Origin: a virus
Length of the DNA stretch: 55,957 nt
Reading direction: 5' to 3' (one strand)
IMG/VR virus record: IMGVR_UViG_3300028831_000182
Coordinates: 1-55,957 of that record
Shown here: piece after piece, positions 8,184 through 17,191 of the stretch
Numbering within the stretch: position 1 is the first letter of the stretch
Layout: the number at the start of each line of letters is the position of its first letter
Made by a program: the position numbers and the translations under genes
Notes under the pieces: model-generated
What the model saw: the letters and a program-made list of their open reading frames with translations, nothing else
The model's database searches: none
Told to the model about the DNA's origin: nothing

Positions 8184-8621
8184 ATGGTCCGGTCGGTGCT
8201 GGGTCGGAACCCTGGTGGGGTTCGGACGGTGCTCGATAGCGCGGTGGACCGGTGCGCGCCGTGCTCGGTGGCGCCGGTGGAGGACCTGGTGGTGGCTGAG
8301 GTCACCGGGCGGGTCATTGTGCGGCACCGCACCAGGACCGGGATCGACGCTGAGGGGGTCGCCGAGTACGGCTGGTCCACTGTCTATGACGGCCCGGGGG
8401 TGTGGTCGGCGCTGCTGGAGCTGGAGGACGACGACGGGTCGGGGGCTCTCACCCAGGCAGCGACGGTCACGATCGGCGCCATGGATGTGAAGCTGGAGAC
8501 CACCGCCAGCGTGTGGGACGAGGACCGGCGCCGCTGGGATGTGGTGTCCGCGGTCACCGACCCCACGGGCGGGCTGGTCATCGACGTGACCAGGAGGGTG
8601 GACGCTGATGGCTCGCTCTAG
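8184..8621 (+). CDS. Head-tail connector candidate
   Basis: A 145-residue, beta-rich acidic protein in the first connector slot after the capsid gene. ATG 8184 is chosen because GGAGG sits five to six bases upstream; the TTG at 8172 lies within the SD. The stop overlaps the next gene. Sequence resembles the class of small actinophage head-tail proteins described only by position. It likely binds the portal or the connector ring. Confidence 0.65.
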   Translation: MVRSVLGRNPGGVRTVLDSAVDRCAPCSVAPVEDLVVAEVTGRVIVRHRTRTGIDAEGVAEYGWSTVYDGPGVWSALLELEDDDGSGALTQAATVTIGAMDVKLETTASVWDEDRRRWDVVSAVTDPTGGLVIDVTRRVDADGSL

Positions 8622-8997
8622 GAGCCGCACCCGCATCCAGGTGCCCGCAAAGTTCGATGAGTGGATCGCTGGCCTGGACGATTTCGACCCGGGCACCGAG
8701 GTCCTAGCCGAGTGGTCACGGGCCATGGAGCTGTTCTACGGGCACTCCCAGGAAGTGGTGCACCGCATCAGTGGGGCGTTGCAGGAATCCGGGGGCCACG
8801 ACACCCAGCGGGCGGGCCTTACCCGGGTGGTGGGGGAGCTGACCTACGGAGGCACCCCAGAGTGCGACTACGCCATCTATGAGCATCAGCGCGGCGGATC
8901 CCACGCTTTTGAGACGGTTGCGTTCCGCATGACCCGCCGGGATTTCGAGCGGGCACTAGCTGACGGCCTGGATAAGCACGTGAGGACATTCCTCTGA
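8608..8997 (+). CDS. Tail completion / HK97 gp10-like connector candidate
   Basis: A 129-residue helical and beta protein, overlapping the preceding gene by 14 bases and the next by one. Position, length and the basic N-terminus (ARSRSRTR) match gp10-like or neck proteins that lie between the connector and the tail terminator. No direct motif is visible, so the call rests on gene order. Confidence 0.6.
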   Translation: MARSRSRTRIQVPAKFDEWIAGLDDFDPGTEVLAEWSRAMELFYGHSQEVVHRISGALQESGGHDTQRAGLTRVVGELTYGGTPECDYAIYEHQRGGSHAFETVAFRMTRRDFERALADGLDKHVRTFL

Positions 8998-9494
8998 TGG
9001 AACTCGAACCCGCCGCGCGCCGGCAGCTGCTGGCCGACGCCACCGTGTCTGGGTACGTGGGTGACCGGGCATACCTCTACCGGCTAGAAGACCGGGTGGA
9101 TCCGCTGGGGCTACGCGCGGTGGTCATCTACGCCGGCCCGTGGTGGGCGGACGCGGACCGCTATGAGGGCGCCAGCATGGAGTACCCCACCCTGGTGGTG
9201 GACTGCTGGGCGGATTGCACCCGCAACGGTGACGGGGAAATCGTGCGCATGGACAGAATCCAGAACGCGCGCGCGGTGTGGCGGGCCGTGCACAGAGTCC
9301 TACACAACCCACCCCGCGGGATGATCTGGGGCGCCACGGGCAGTAACCCCGGACTGCTGGTCAACACATCCAGTCTGTGGCTGGGGCCAACCCACCTGGA
9401 GGGCGCGAACACCACCAGGACGGGTATCCCCCTCCAGGACGCGGCGGTGGTGACCGCCACCTACGCGCTGAATGTGGCTGTGCTGACCGGCTAG
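8997..9494 (+). CDS. Tail terminator candidate
   Basis: A 165-residue protein with alternating beta and helix, containing YPTLVVDCWADC then DRIQNARAVWRAVHRVLH, the pattern of a minor tail terminator (lambda gpU-like). Its start overlaps the preceding stop by one base. It lies two small genes before the major tail protein. It would cap the tail tube at the head-proximal end. Confidence 0.6.
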   Translation: MELEPAARRQLLADATVSGYVGDRAYLYRLEDRVDPLGLRAVVIYAGPWWADADRYEGASMEYPTLVVDCWADCTRNGDGEIVRMDRIQNARAVWRAVHRVLHNPPRGMIWGATGSNPGLLVNTSSLWLGPTHLEGANTTRTGIPLQDAAVVTATYALNVAVLTG

Positions 9495-9505
9495 GAGGGG
9501 TTGGG

Positions 9506-9703
9506 ATGGTTTCCGCGGCGGGCGGGCGTAAGGGGTTCGTGTACCGGTCCAGGCATGACGTCTACCGGGCGTTGCGGCGTAAGGGCAAATCCAAGCGGAT
9601 CGCGGCGATGATCGCTAACGCTGGGCGCACCCACGCGCAGCGATCCAGGATGGCCCGGAAAGCGGCGAACACCAGGCAGCGTCGGGGCCGGTCTAGGTTC
9701 TGA
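9506..9703 (+). CDS. Small basic protein
   Basis: A 65-residue, strongly basic protein (many Lys/Arg; segment YRALRRKGKSKRIAAMIANAG). ATG 9506 has GGAGGGG nearby. Small basic proteins of this kind are common in actinophage connector regions and may bind nucleic acid. No certain function. Confidence 0.65.
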   Translation: MVSAAGGRKGFVYRSRHDVYRALRRKGKSKRIAAMIANAGRTHAQRSRMARKAANTRQRRGRSRF

Positions 9704-9705
9704 CC

Positions 9706-9948
9706 ATGCTGGATGAACTCGACGACGAACAACGCGCCCGGCTGTGCATCCTCACCACCCTGCGGGACGCCTTCGCTGTGGAGGCGGATGCGTTCGATCT
9801 GGTGCGCATGGCCCGCTGGGTGGAGCTCGGCTGCGACCCCGACGCGCATCACGAGGGCAGCTACCGGGGTGGTGGGCCGATCGCTGAGGACATCGCCGCT
9901 GGCCGGGTCAGCATCGACACCCGCGGTTGGGTGCCGGCAGTCGGGTGA
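9706..9948 (+). CDS. Hypothetical acidic protein
   Basis: An 80-residue acidic protein beginning MLDELDDEQRARL, helical in the first half and loop-rich later. It starts two bases after the upstream stop and overlaps the next gene by GTGA. It sits between tail-terminator and tail-tube genes. Unrecognised. Confidence 0.65.
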   Translation: MLDELDDEQRARLCILTTLRDAFAVEADAFDLVRMARWVELGCDPDAHHEGSYRGGGPIAEDIAAGRVSIDTRGWVPAVG

Positions 9949-10142
9949 AAACCGTCGATGTGCGCTGCCCGGTGAACCCGTCCCGGCTGTTTATGCGGCT
10001 GAAACGGGACCCGGCGGTGCGCATCGACCCATACAGCAATCTGATCGAGGTGGCCTGCCGGGACTGCGCCCGCCCCACCGGGTCCCGTGTTTTGCATCGG
10101 TACAACATCCTGGGTGAGCTAGTCGAAACGGTCACCGCCTAG
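9945..10142 (+). CDS. Com-like small protein
   Basis: A 65-residue protein: VRCPVNPSRLFMRL, a spacer, then IEVACRDCARPTG and VLHRYNILGELVET. The C...LF...C-x2-C...H pattern resembles the zinc-ribbon Com family (phage Mu translational activator) and similar tail-region proteins in actinophages. GTGA overlap with the upstream gene. Regulatory or structural role cannot be distinguished. Confidence 0.6.
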   Translation: MKTVDVRCPVNPSRLFMRLKRDPAVRIDPYSNLIEVACRDCARPTGSRVLHRYNILGELVETVTA

Positions 10143-10323
10143 GCGCGGGCCTTGACCCGGGCTAGGGCTGCCTGGATGTCGAGGCCCGCGGTGATGCCGG
10201 GCGGGTGTGCAGTCGTAGGACCGAACTGGTCCCACCTGGCTGGTCTGCTGGGTGCCGGTGGCTGGTCCTAGCCATGGTGTGCGGCAGACAGCCGCGCTGT
10301 TGATCGCTCCCATGGAGGCACCC

Positions 10324-11229
10324 GTGACCACACCCACCCAGATCGTGGAAGGCTTCAGCCTCAACCACGCCCAGATCCTGGACGGCACCGAAACGTTCAC
10401 CGAAGCCCTGGCCCGCACTGACCTTGAGGGCTGGGACATCTACGGCGTGAATGAGGCCAGCCTGGACCCCGACACTGACCAGTTCATCAACGAAGGCGAC
10501 GACGCCCAGCTGTCCGTGTGGAACTGGCTCAACGGCGCCGATGTCACCATTCAGGCCGGGTATGTGTCGTTCCCGCTGATCGCGAACCTGACCGGTGAGG
10601 ACATCACCGAGTCCGGGGGCACCGCGGAAGCCCAGACCATCACCGTGACCGGCACCCCAACTGGTGGCACCTACAACCTGACTTACGACGGGGACACCAC
10701 CGCGGCGATCCCCTACAACGCCACCGCCACCCAGGTCGCCAACGCGCTGGCCGCGCTGGACACCCTGGACGCCGGGGACATCGCCGTGACCGGCGGGCCG
10801 CACCCGGGGACCCCGATCGTCGTCACGTTCGACATTTCCGCTGGTGATGTGGCCCTGATGACCGCCACCCCAACGCTGACCGGTGGCACCAGCCCCGCGG
10901 TGACCGTGACCACCAGCACCCCCTCAGCGGACACCGATGAGGCGGTCTATGAGATGCCGCTGTGGACTGAGGACAGTTTCAACGTGGCGCCGCGCCCGAT
11001 GCTGGCGACCATGCCCAGCAAGGACCACCGGGGCAACGTGCGCCTGTTCGTCATTGGTTTGTACCGGGTCCAGTTCGCGCCGATCACGTTCGACGGCCCG
11101 CAGTACAAAGAGGGCCTGAAAATCAACTACGGCGGCCGGGCCACCATGTCGGCGTGGGATGAGACCGGGGCCGCGTTCGCTGGTGGGAAAAAGCGGGTGG
11201 GCACTCTGGTCAGCCGACCCCGGATCTGA
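10324..11229 (+). CDS. Major tail protein with inserted Ig-like domain
   Basis: A 301-residue tail-tube protein. N-terminal region (about 1-95) and C-terminal region (about 205-301, including FNVAPRPMLATMPSKDHRG) form the tube domain. Between them, at about 101-200, lies an Ig-like domain starting QTITVTGTPTGGTYNLTYDG and ending in TLTGGTSPAVTVTT, homologous to the one in the decoration protein. GTG 10324 follows GGAGG by five bases; ATG 10312 overlaps that SD. It precedes the chaperone and tape-measure genes, the fixed order for major tail proteins. Confidence 0.85.
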   Translation: MTTPTQIVEGFSLNHAQILDGTETFTEALARTDLEGWDIYGVNEASLDPDTDQFINEGDDAQLSVWNWLNGADVTIQAGYVSFPLIANLTGEDITESGGTAEAQTITVTGTPTGGTYNLTYDGDTTAAIPYNATATQVANALAALDTLDAGDIAVTGGPHPGTPIVVTFDISAGDVALMTATPTLTGGTSPAVTVTTSTPSADTDEAVYEMPLWTEDSFNVAPRPMLATMPSKDHRGNVRLFVIGLYRVQFAPITFDGPQYKEGLKINYGGRATMSAWDETGAAFAGGKKRVGTLVSRPRI

Positions 11230-11278
11230 GCTGCGGCCTAAGCCCAGCCCCACCTACATCCCTTGAGGAGTGAGCGGC

Positions 11279-11887
11279 ATGACCGCCCCTAGAACCACTA
11301 CCCGTCGTCGTCGCACCGCGGTGTCACCAGCTGTTGTGGAGCTACCGAAGGATGCGCAGGGGGAGGGTGAGGCCGGCAGCGCAGCGCAACCAGGCAGTAG
11401 CGACACAATCGCTGCCGACCTCGAGCCCATCTTCCCGGACCCGACGAACCTGACCATCCTGGGGATCCCCGCGATAGTGAACCGGCTCCAGACCCGCGAG
11501 GTCATGGCCGTGATCCGCATCGTGATCAACGAGATGGGCGGCGCGGTCACCGAGCTGGACCTGGCGTCCCTGTCCCCCACGGCGGGGCAGAACCCGGCGA
11601 AAGCCGAGGCAGCCAAACAGCAGATTCTGGGTTTCCTGATCGTGGCGCTACCCAACGCCGCGGACGAGATCATCAAACTGCTATCCGGCCTGGTGGAGCC
11701 GAAAGACCCCACCCAGTCCAAGGTCCTCGACGCGATCATGCACAACCCGCCACCAGCAGTGACCCTGGACCTGCTGTCCGTGGTGTGGGACCAGGAACGG
11801 GACGACCTCACCGAACTACTGGGAAAAGCCCGGCAGCTGTTCGGGTTCGCGGTGGCTCTGCAACGGACCGGGAAAGCGGGGACATAG
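11279..11887 (+). CDS. Tail assembly chaperone, upstream frame (gpG-like)
   Basis: A 202-residue protein with a disordered basic and acidic N-terminus (about 1-45) and a helical core. ATG 11279 follows GAGGAG by eight bases. Codons CTG GGA AAA at 11819-11827 contain the slippery heptamer GGGAAAA (11821-11827). A ribosome slipping -1 there enters the frame that ends at 12246. This is the canonical siphophage arrangement: the short form and its extension chaperone the tape measure during tail assembly. Confidence 0.85.
   Translation: MTAPRTTTRRRRTAVSPAVVELPKDAQGEGEAGSAAQPGSSDTIAADLEPIFPDPTNLTILGIPAIVNRLQTREVMAVIRIVINEMGGAVTELDLASLSPTAGQNPAKAEAAKQQILGFLIVALPNAADEIIKLLSGLVEPKDPTQSKVLDAIMHNPPPAVTLDLLSVVWDQERDDLTELLGKARQLFGFAVALQRTGKAGT
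11821..11827 (+). promoter_or_regulatory. -1 programmed frameshift site GGGAAAA
   Basis: G-GGA-AAA fits the X-XXY-YYZ rule in the zero frame and lies inside the overlap of the two chaperone frames. After slippage, reading resumes at AGC (11827). Confidence 0.85.
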
Positions 11888-12246
11888 CCGCGGACTGGCT
11901 CCGTCGACCGTGGGCGCGCACGTTCGACCTGATCACATCGGAGTACGGGTGGACCGACGCGCACATTCTCAGCCTCCCGCTTTCCCGGATCCGGCAACTA
12001 CGGGACGTCATCCTCACGCGACTAGGCGAGCAACGCCGCGCGCGACTGTCCGAGCTGGAACTACAGACCCGGTACCTAGTCCAGGCGATCTGGTCGACCG
12101 CGCCCGGGGTGAAACGCGGCCAGGCCCAGAAGGCCGCCGATGGGGTGCGGTTCCTGCCACCCAAACCACGGCAGCGGCGGATCCCCTCCGTGCGTCAGGT
12201 CATGGGCATGTTCCCCCCGGACGATCGGACCGTCGTGCGCGGGTGA
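11827..12246 (+). CDS. Tail assembly chaperone, -1 frame extension (gpGT-like)
   Basis: This frame encodes about 139 residues read only after the -1 shift, beginning SPAAVRVRGG and including DIAADWLRRPWARTFDLI and a basic tail. It has no convincing start of its own. Product is a fusion with the upstream frame, running 11279-12246. The T domain is expected to contact tail-tube subunits while the G domain binds the tape measure. Confidence 0.82.
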   Translation, partial: SPAAVRVRGGSATDRESGDIAADWLRRPWARTFDLITSEYGWTDAHILSLPLSRIRQLRDVILTRLGEQRRARLSELELQTRYLVQAIWSTAPGVKRGQAQKAADGVRFLPPKPRQRRIPSVRQVMGMFPPDDRTVVRG

Positions 12247-12252
12247 TCAGCA

Positions 12253-15200
12253 ATGGCTGAGACCGGCAGCGCGGTTTTCCGGGCGATAGCGGACTGGGCG
12301 CAGCTACGCCGCGAGGCCAAACGCGCCGGCAAGGACCTCAAGGACACCCGCCGGCAGGTCGACGACCTCAATGACGGACTGGGTGACCTGGACAAGTCCT
12401 CCGATGACGCGTCTAAGAGCCTGCGCAAGGTTGGGGACTCAGCGAAGTCCTCCGATAAGGACGTCAAGGGCCTGCTGGGGTCGGTCCAGCAGTGGGCGAA
12501 AGTCCGCGCTAAGGCCGTGCTGGAAACCGACGCAACCCGCGCCCGCGCTGAGATCCAGAAGATCAAGGCTGAGCTGGCGGGGCTGCGGGTCACGAAACTC
12601 CAGCTAGACGCTGACGCGTCCCGGGTCCGCGCGCAGATCGCTGAGGTCAAGGCTGAGCTGCGGGGCCTGGAAGCCCAGGACGCCAGCCCGGAAATCGACC
12701 TACAGATCACTAAAGCGAAAGCCCGGATCAAGGAACTCGAGGCTGAGCTACGCCACATCAAGGACGCGAAAATCCGGGTCGACGCCGACACCGCCCGCGC
12801 CCGGGCGAAAATGGCGGAAGCCTCCCGGGACGCTGACGCCCTGGGCCGCAAACGGGTCTCTATCAAGGTCGACGCCGACCCGTCCCGCGCCCGGACCCTG
12901 GCCACCGCGCTGGGCGCTGTCACCGCGGCTGTGGCCCTGCTGGGGCCAGCTGCGGGCATCATCGGCGGTCTAGCCGGGGCGCTGTTCGCTATCGCGTCAG
13001 CCGCCGCCCCAGCCGCCGCTGGGCTACTCGGTGTGGCTGCTGCCGCTGGTGCCGCCGCCCAGGCCGCCGCGGTGGTCGCGGTGTCGTTCCTGGGTGTGGG
13101 TAAGGCCGTCAAGGCGTTGCAAACCCGGCAGGACGCCGCCGCATCAGGTGCCGCGTCGAGCGCGAAAACCCAGCAGGCGTCCGCGGATCGGGTGTCGGAT
13201 GCCTACCGATCCCAACAGCGCGCGATCGAGCAACGCAACCGCACCGCCATCCAGGGCCAGCAGCAGGTGGAATCCGCTGAGCGGGCGGTGGCCGCCGCGG
13301 TGGAATCCGCCGCTCGGCGTATCGCGTCTGCTGAGAAGGCCCACGCCGACGCGGTCCGCGACGTCGAACGCGCCCGGGCGGATCTCAACCGTGAGCTGGA
13401 GCTGGCTAAGGAACGGATGGAGGACCTGCAGCTCCAGATCAAGGGCGGGCTGCTGGATGAGGAATCCGCTGAGATCCGGGTTAAGCGCGCCGCTGAGGAA
13501 CTGGCCCGGGTACGCCGGCTTGGCGGGTCTGGGCTGGATCTGGAGGAAGCCCAAAACTCCTACGACCAGGCGGTCCAGTCCCTTGAGGAGGTCAAGGCTA
13601 GGAACAAGGATCTCCAGAAACAGCAGGAAGCCACCGCGAAATCCGGGGTGGACGGGGACGAGCAGGTCATCGCCGCCCGGGAGCGCCTAGCCGACGCCAC
13701 CAGCTCCGAGCAGGCCGCGGAAGCCGAGCTAGACCAGGCCCGCATCGACGGACGTAAGGAAGTCGAGGACGCCGAACGGCAGCTGTCACAGACCATCCAG
13801 CAAACCTCCTGGGCGAACGCCGACGCCCAGCAGGCCGTGGTGGACGCCACCAGGGAACTGGAGCGGGCCTACCGGGACGCTGGGGCCGCAGCGGAGTCCG
13901 GTGGCGCGGGGAAAGCGGCGGACGATTTCGATAAAGCGTCCCCCGCGGCTAAGGCGTTCGCCCAGTTCCTGTTCGACCGGGTAATCCCGGCGCTCAAGGC
14001 TGTCCGCGATGAGGTCCAGGCCCACGCGCTACCGAAGTTCCAGACCGCCATTGAGACCGCGCTGCCGCTGTTGGACCTGTTCGGCGGCAAGCTAGTCGAC
14101 ACCGCGGACATCATCGGGAACCTGTCCATCGAGGCGGCCCGCATGATGACGTCGGGGCCGTGGACCCGGGATTTCGGCACGATCCTGGACTCCAATAACC
14201 GGATCATCGACACCCTGGGCCACTCGGGTCTGGTCGCCGCGGACATCCTGCGGATCCTGTGGGTGGTCGCCGGGCCACTGGCTGAGCGGCTGGCCACGCT
14301 GGTGCTCCACGGCCTGGAGGCCGCCCGGGCGTTCCTGGAGGCTAAACGGTCCTCCGGTGAACTAGCGGACTTTATGACCCGCGCCGGTGACGTTATCGAA
14401 CAATTGCTACGAATTGTCGGTAACTTCATTGTCGCGCTATTCAACATGGGGAAGGCGGCAGCCCCAGCGGGGCAGATCCTGCTCGATTCCCTGGAGGGCG
14501 CCAGTAAGAAGTTCCGCGAGTTCACCGGTTCCGCGGAGGGCCAGAATAAGCTACACGACTACTTTATGGCCACTGTTCCTGTTGTTCAGGAATTGGGCCG
14601 ACTGCTGGTCGATCTCGTTAAGTTCTTCGGTCGCCTATCGTCGGATCCGAATACCGCCGCGTTTATCCAGCAATTGCGGACTGACTTTTTGCCGGCGCTG
14701 GAGCGGATGATAGCCGCGCTGGGCGATAAGGTTATTCCGCTGCTGATCAGTTTGGGATCTCACCTAGCTGATGTCATTGCCAAGCTCGGTGGCGGGGGGC
14801 TGACGGGTTTCCTGGTCACCCTCAATGCCATCGCCACGGCACTGTCCTGGCTGCTAAGCATCCCCGGTCTGGGGGAGTTTGTCGGGTTCATCCTGACCCT
14901 GGCGGGCGCTGGCGCCGCGTTGAGCCTGGTCGGCACGGCAATCGGTGGAGTGGTCACCGCGCTGGGGTTCCTGGGGCCGGTACTCGACATCGTGGCGCTG
15001 GCCGTTCGCGGCCTGGCCGCCGCGCTGATTGCTAACCCGATCGTCGCGATCATCACCGGCATTGCGTTAGCCGCATTGCTGATTTACCAACACTGGGACG
15101 AATTGAAAGCCTGGTGGGACAACACCCTATGGCCTGGGATCAAGGCCGCCGCGCAGGCTGTGTGGGATTTCCTGACCGAGCTATTCAGCGGGCCGGAACA

Positions 15201-16092
15201 GCCGGAAGCGGTGCGCCAGTTCGGGGAGAAAGTCAAAGGGCACTTCGCGGACTGGACATCGTGGTGCACCAATAAGCTAAATGAGTTCTGGGACTGGGCT
15301 AATGGGAAAGTCTCAGAAGCGGATCAGTCTATAAATAACACGATCGCCTCAATGGGTGAGGGGATCAAACAAAAGTGGAACGACGCCTGGGAGGCGACGA
15401 AACGTGTCCTGGGCACCGCGTGGGACTTCATCAACGGCACCAGCGCCGACCGGGCCAACATCCTGCGCGGCATCCTCCAGACCATCGGGGACAAGCTGGG
15501 TATCGACCTGGCCGGCGCGTGGGACCGGGCCTCCCAGAAGGTGTCCGACGTTTGGCGGTCCATCACTCAGACCATCGACAATGCGGTGGCCGCGATCGAG
15601 CGCACTATCGCCCGGATCCAGGCCGCATGGGACCGGCTGAAAGCTAACGTGTCCTCCGGGATTTCCACCGTCACCTCCTACATCCCCGGTTTCGCTGAGG
15701 GCGGCATGGTCGGTGGCAGCGGCCCCGGCGACAACCAGATCATCAAGGCCACCGCTGGGGAATGGGTGGTGCCCAGGGACATCACGTCCCGTTTCCTGCC
15801 GTTCCTCAAGGCGATCACGTTCGGGTCGGCGCGGTCGGTGGCGCAGATCATCCAGCCCGAACAGGCCCGCCTGATCCAGGACCGGCTGGCCGGGGTCCCG
15901 GACCTGTCCGCGCTGTCGGGGCTGGGGGAGCTGTTGACCACCACCCGGGGCGCGAACACCACCGCGGTCACCAGCACCGAAACCCGTGGGGTCAACGTGG
16001 TGACAAATATCTACAATCCTATTGCTGAGCCGGGATCGGATTCTGTTGCTGATCGAATGCGCACCCTGTCCCTGATGGGCGTGTTCTCGTGA
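12253..16092 (+). CDS. Tape measure protein
   Basis: A 1279-residue protein, the longest in the window. N-terminal coiled-coil arrays (about 1-205) with repeated DADxSRxRAxIxxxKAEL units; hydrophobic segments (about 215-290); more coiled coil (about 310-560); further hydrophobic stretches (about 850-950); and a C-terminal Gly-rich motif with GEWVVPRDITSRFLP typical of tape measures. Its length sets tail length. Codon use becomes visibly AT-richer at about 14380-14760 and 15260-15370, unlike its surroundings, which suggests recombination. The stop overlaps the next gene. Confidence 0.95.
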   Translation: MAETGSAVFRAIADWAQLRREAKRAGKDLKDTRRQVDDLNDGLGDLDKSSDDASKSLRKVGDSAKSSDKDVKGLLGSVQQWAKVRAKAVLETDATRARAEIQKIKAELAGLRVTKLQLDADASRVRAQIAEVKAELRGLEAQDASPEIDLQITKAKARIKELEAELRHIKDAKIRVDADTARARAKMAEASRDADALGRKRVSIKVDADPSRARTLATALGAVTAAVALLGPAAGIIGGLAGALFAIASAAAPAAAGLLGVAAAAGAAAQAAAVVAVSFLGVGKAVKALQTRQDAAASGAASSAKTQQASADRVSDAYRSQQRAIEQRNRTAIQGQQQVESAERAVAAAVESAARRIASAEKAHADAVRDVERARADLNRELELAKERMEDLQLQIKGGLLDEESAEIRVKRAAEELARVRRLGGSGLDLEEAQNSYDQAVQSLEEVKARNKDLQKQQEATAKSGVDGDEQVIAARERLADATSSEQAAEAELDQARIDGRKEVEDAERQLSQTIQQTSWANADAQQAVVDATRELERAYRDAGAAAESGGAGKAADDFDKASPAAKAFAQFLFDRVIPALKAVRDEVQAHALPKFQTAIETALPLLDLFGGKLVDTADIIGNLSIEAARMMTSGPWTRDFGTILDSNNRIIDTLGHSGLVAADILRILWVVAGPLAERLATLVLHGLEAARAFLEAKRSSGELADFMTRAGDVIEQLLRIVGNFIVALFNMGKAAAPAGQILLDSLEGASKKFREFTGSAEGQNKLHDYFMATVPVVQELGRLLVDLVKFFGRLSSDPNTAAFIQQLRTDFLPALERMIAALGDKVIPLLISLGSHLADVIAKLGGGGLTGFLVTLNAIATALSWLLSIPGLGEFVGFILTLAGAGAALSLVGTAIGGVVTALGFLGPVLDIVALAVRGLAAALIANPIVAIITGIALAALLIYQHWDELKAWWDNTLWPGIKAAAQAVWDFLTELFSGPEQPEAVRQFGEKVKGHFADWTSWCTNKLNEFWDWANGKVSEADQSINNTIASMGEGIKQKWNDAWEATKRVLGTAWDFINGTSADRANILRGILQTIGDKLGIDLAGAWDRASQKVSDVWRSITQTIDNAVAAIERTIARIQAAWDRLKANVSSGISTVTSYIPGFAEGGMVGGSGPGDNQIIKATAGEWVVPRDITSRFLPFLKAITFGSARSVAQIIQPEQARLIQDRLAGVPDLSALSGLGELLTTTRGANTTAVTSTETRGVNVVTNIYNPIAEPGSDSVADRMRTLSLMGVFS

Positions 16093-16370
16093 CCGCCGAC
16101 CCGCTGGACCTGGGCCACGGTGTAACCGCGGTGTTCGTGTCCTGGCGCCGGTTCGAGCAGGCCGGGGTCATCGAAACCCACAACTGTGTCGATGGGGAAC
16201 GCAAGTCCGGGGGGATCATGTTCGACCTGCCCGGTATGCGTGAGGCGTTCCCAGGGCGGCCGCTGTGGGCGCTGGTCAGCCTCGAACCGCTGACGATCAC
16301 CCCGTCCGTGTTGTGCTCCGAATGTGGGCACCACGGCTACATCAAAAACGGTAGATGGGAGCCCTGCTGA
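16089..16370 (+). CDS. Small Cys-containing tail-region protein
   Basis: A 93-residue protein with a C-terminal CSECGHHGYIKNGRWEPC segment that could bind zinc. It is GTGA-coupled to the tape measure gene and ATG-coupled to the next tail gene. Similar zinc-knuckle proteins of unknown role occur in this position in actinophages. Not a known tail component by sequence. Confidence 0.6.
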   Translation: MTADPLDLGHGVTAVFVSWRRFEQAGVIETHNCVDGERKSGGIMFDLPGMREAFPGRPLWALVSLEPLTITPSVLCSECGHHGYIKNGRWEPC

Positions 16371-17179
16371 TGTACGCCAACGGGGTCGATCTGAACACCC
16401 TGGCCTACAACGTGGGCAGTAGATCGGGTCGGCTCCAGACCGCACCACGACGCGGTAAGAACGCGCAGGTACCCGCCCGGCATGGGGCGATTGTCACGCC
16501 GGGGAAGAAGTTCGACCAGGCCACCGTGGTGCTGAACATGTGGGTGCTCAGCGCCGACGTGGAGGGCAACGTGCCCCGCGACGGCACCATGCGCCAGCTG
16601 ATGCAGGAACACCTGGACCGGCTGCTGGGCATTTTCGGCGCTGACACGGTGGAGCTAGTCGAACCCAAACCCGATGGGTCACGCCGGCGAATTGTGGGGC
16701 AGGTCCTGGACACCATCGCCCCGAACGTGCAGGCCGCCGGCACCCGCGCTGAGTTCGGGATCAGCCTGGTATGCGCCAGCGCGTTCTGGGAGGACACCGA
16801 GCTGGTGACCGCCACCCGGTCGGGGACGGGTGACTGGCAGCTGCTGCCGTTCCAGGGGGCTAACGCGCCCATGGATGACTGCGTGGTGCGGTTCACCGCG
16901 CCGTGCACCAACCCGCAGCTGACGAACAGTAAGGGCGTGTGGGTGGCGTACAACGCGGCGCTGGCCAGCTCCCAGTGGGTGGAAATCGACTGCGCCACCT
17001 GGGAAGTGACCGGTGGGGGTGGGCTGACAGCCAACCCCGCGAACGTCGACCACGACGGGGACGCGCGCTGGTTCGTGATCGAGCCCGGGGACCCCACCCC
17101 GCTGGTGGTCGCATCCCAAACCGCTGGCAGCACCGGAGGGTTCCGCATCACCGGGCGCCGCAAATTCAAAACCGCGTAG
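16370..17179 (+). CDS. Distal tail protein candidate
   Basis: A 269-residue beta-rich protein in the slot between tape measure and the large tail-tip protein, where siphophages encode Dit. It opens MYANGVDLNTLAYNVG; the N-terminal half resembles the tube-like Dit domain, and the C-terminal half a galectin-like beta sandwich (about 150-269). ATG 16370 overlaps the upstream TGA and has GGGAG upstream; the in-frame GTG 16355 is inside the previous gene. Confidence 0.7.
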   Translation: MYANGVDLNTLAYNVGSRSGRLQTAPRRGKNAQVPARHGAIVTPGKKFDQATVVLNMWVLSADVEGNVPRDGTMRQLMQEHLDRLLGIFGADTVELVEPKPDGSRRRIVGQVLDTIAPNVQAAGTRAEFGISLVCASAFWEDTELVTATRSGTGDWQLLPFQGANAPMDDCVVRFTAPCTNPQLTNSKGVWVAYNAALASSQWVEIDCATWEVTGGGGLTANPANVDHDGDARWFVIEPGDPTPLVVASQTAGSTGGFRITGRRKFKTA

Positions 17180-17191
17180 GAGGCCACCGCT

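Noticed and set aside
10141-10265. Minus-strand peptide ending GLDIQAALARVKARA
   Set aside because: Protein-like end, but the frame has no start codon after its upstream stop and lies between + strand tail genes.
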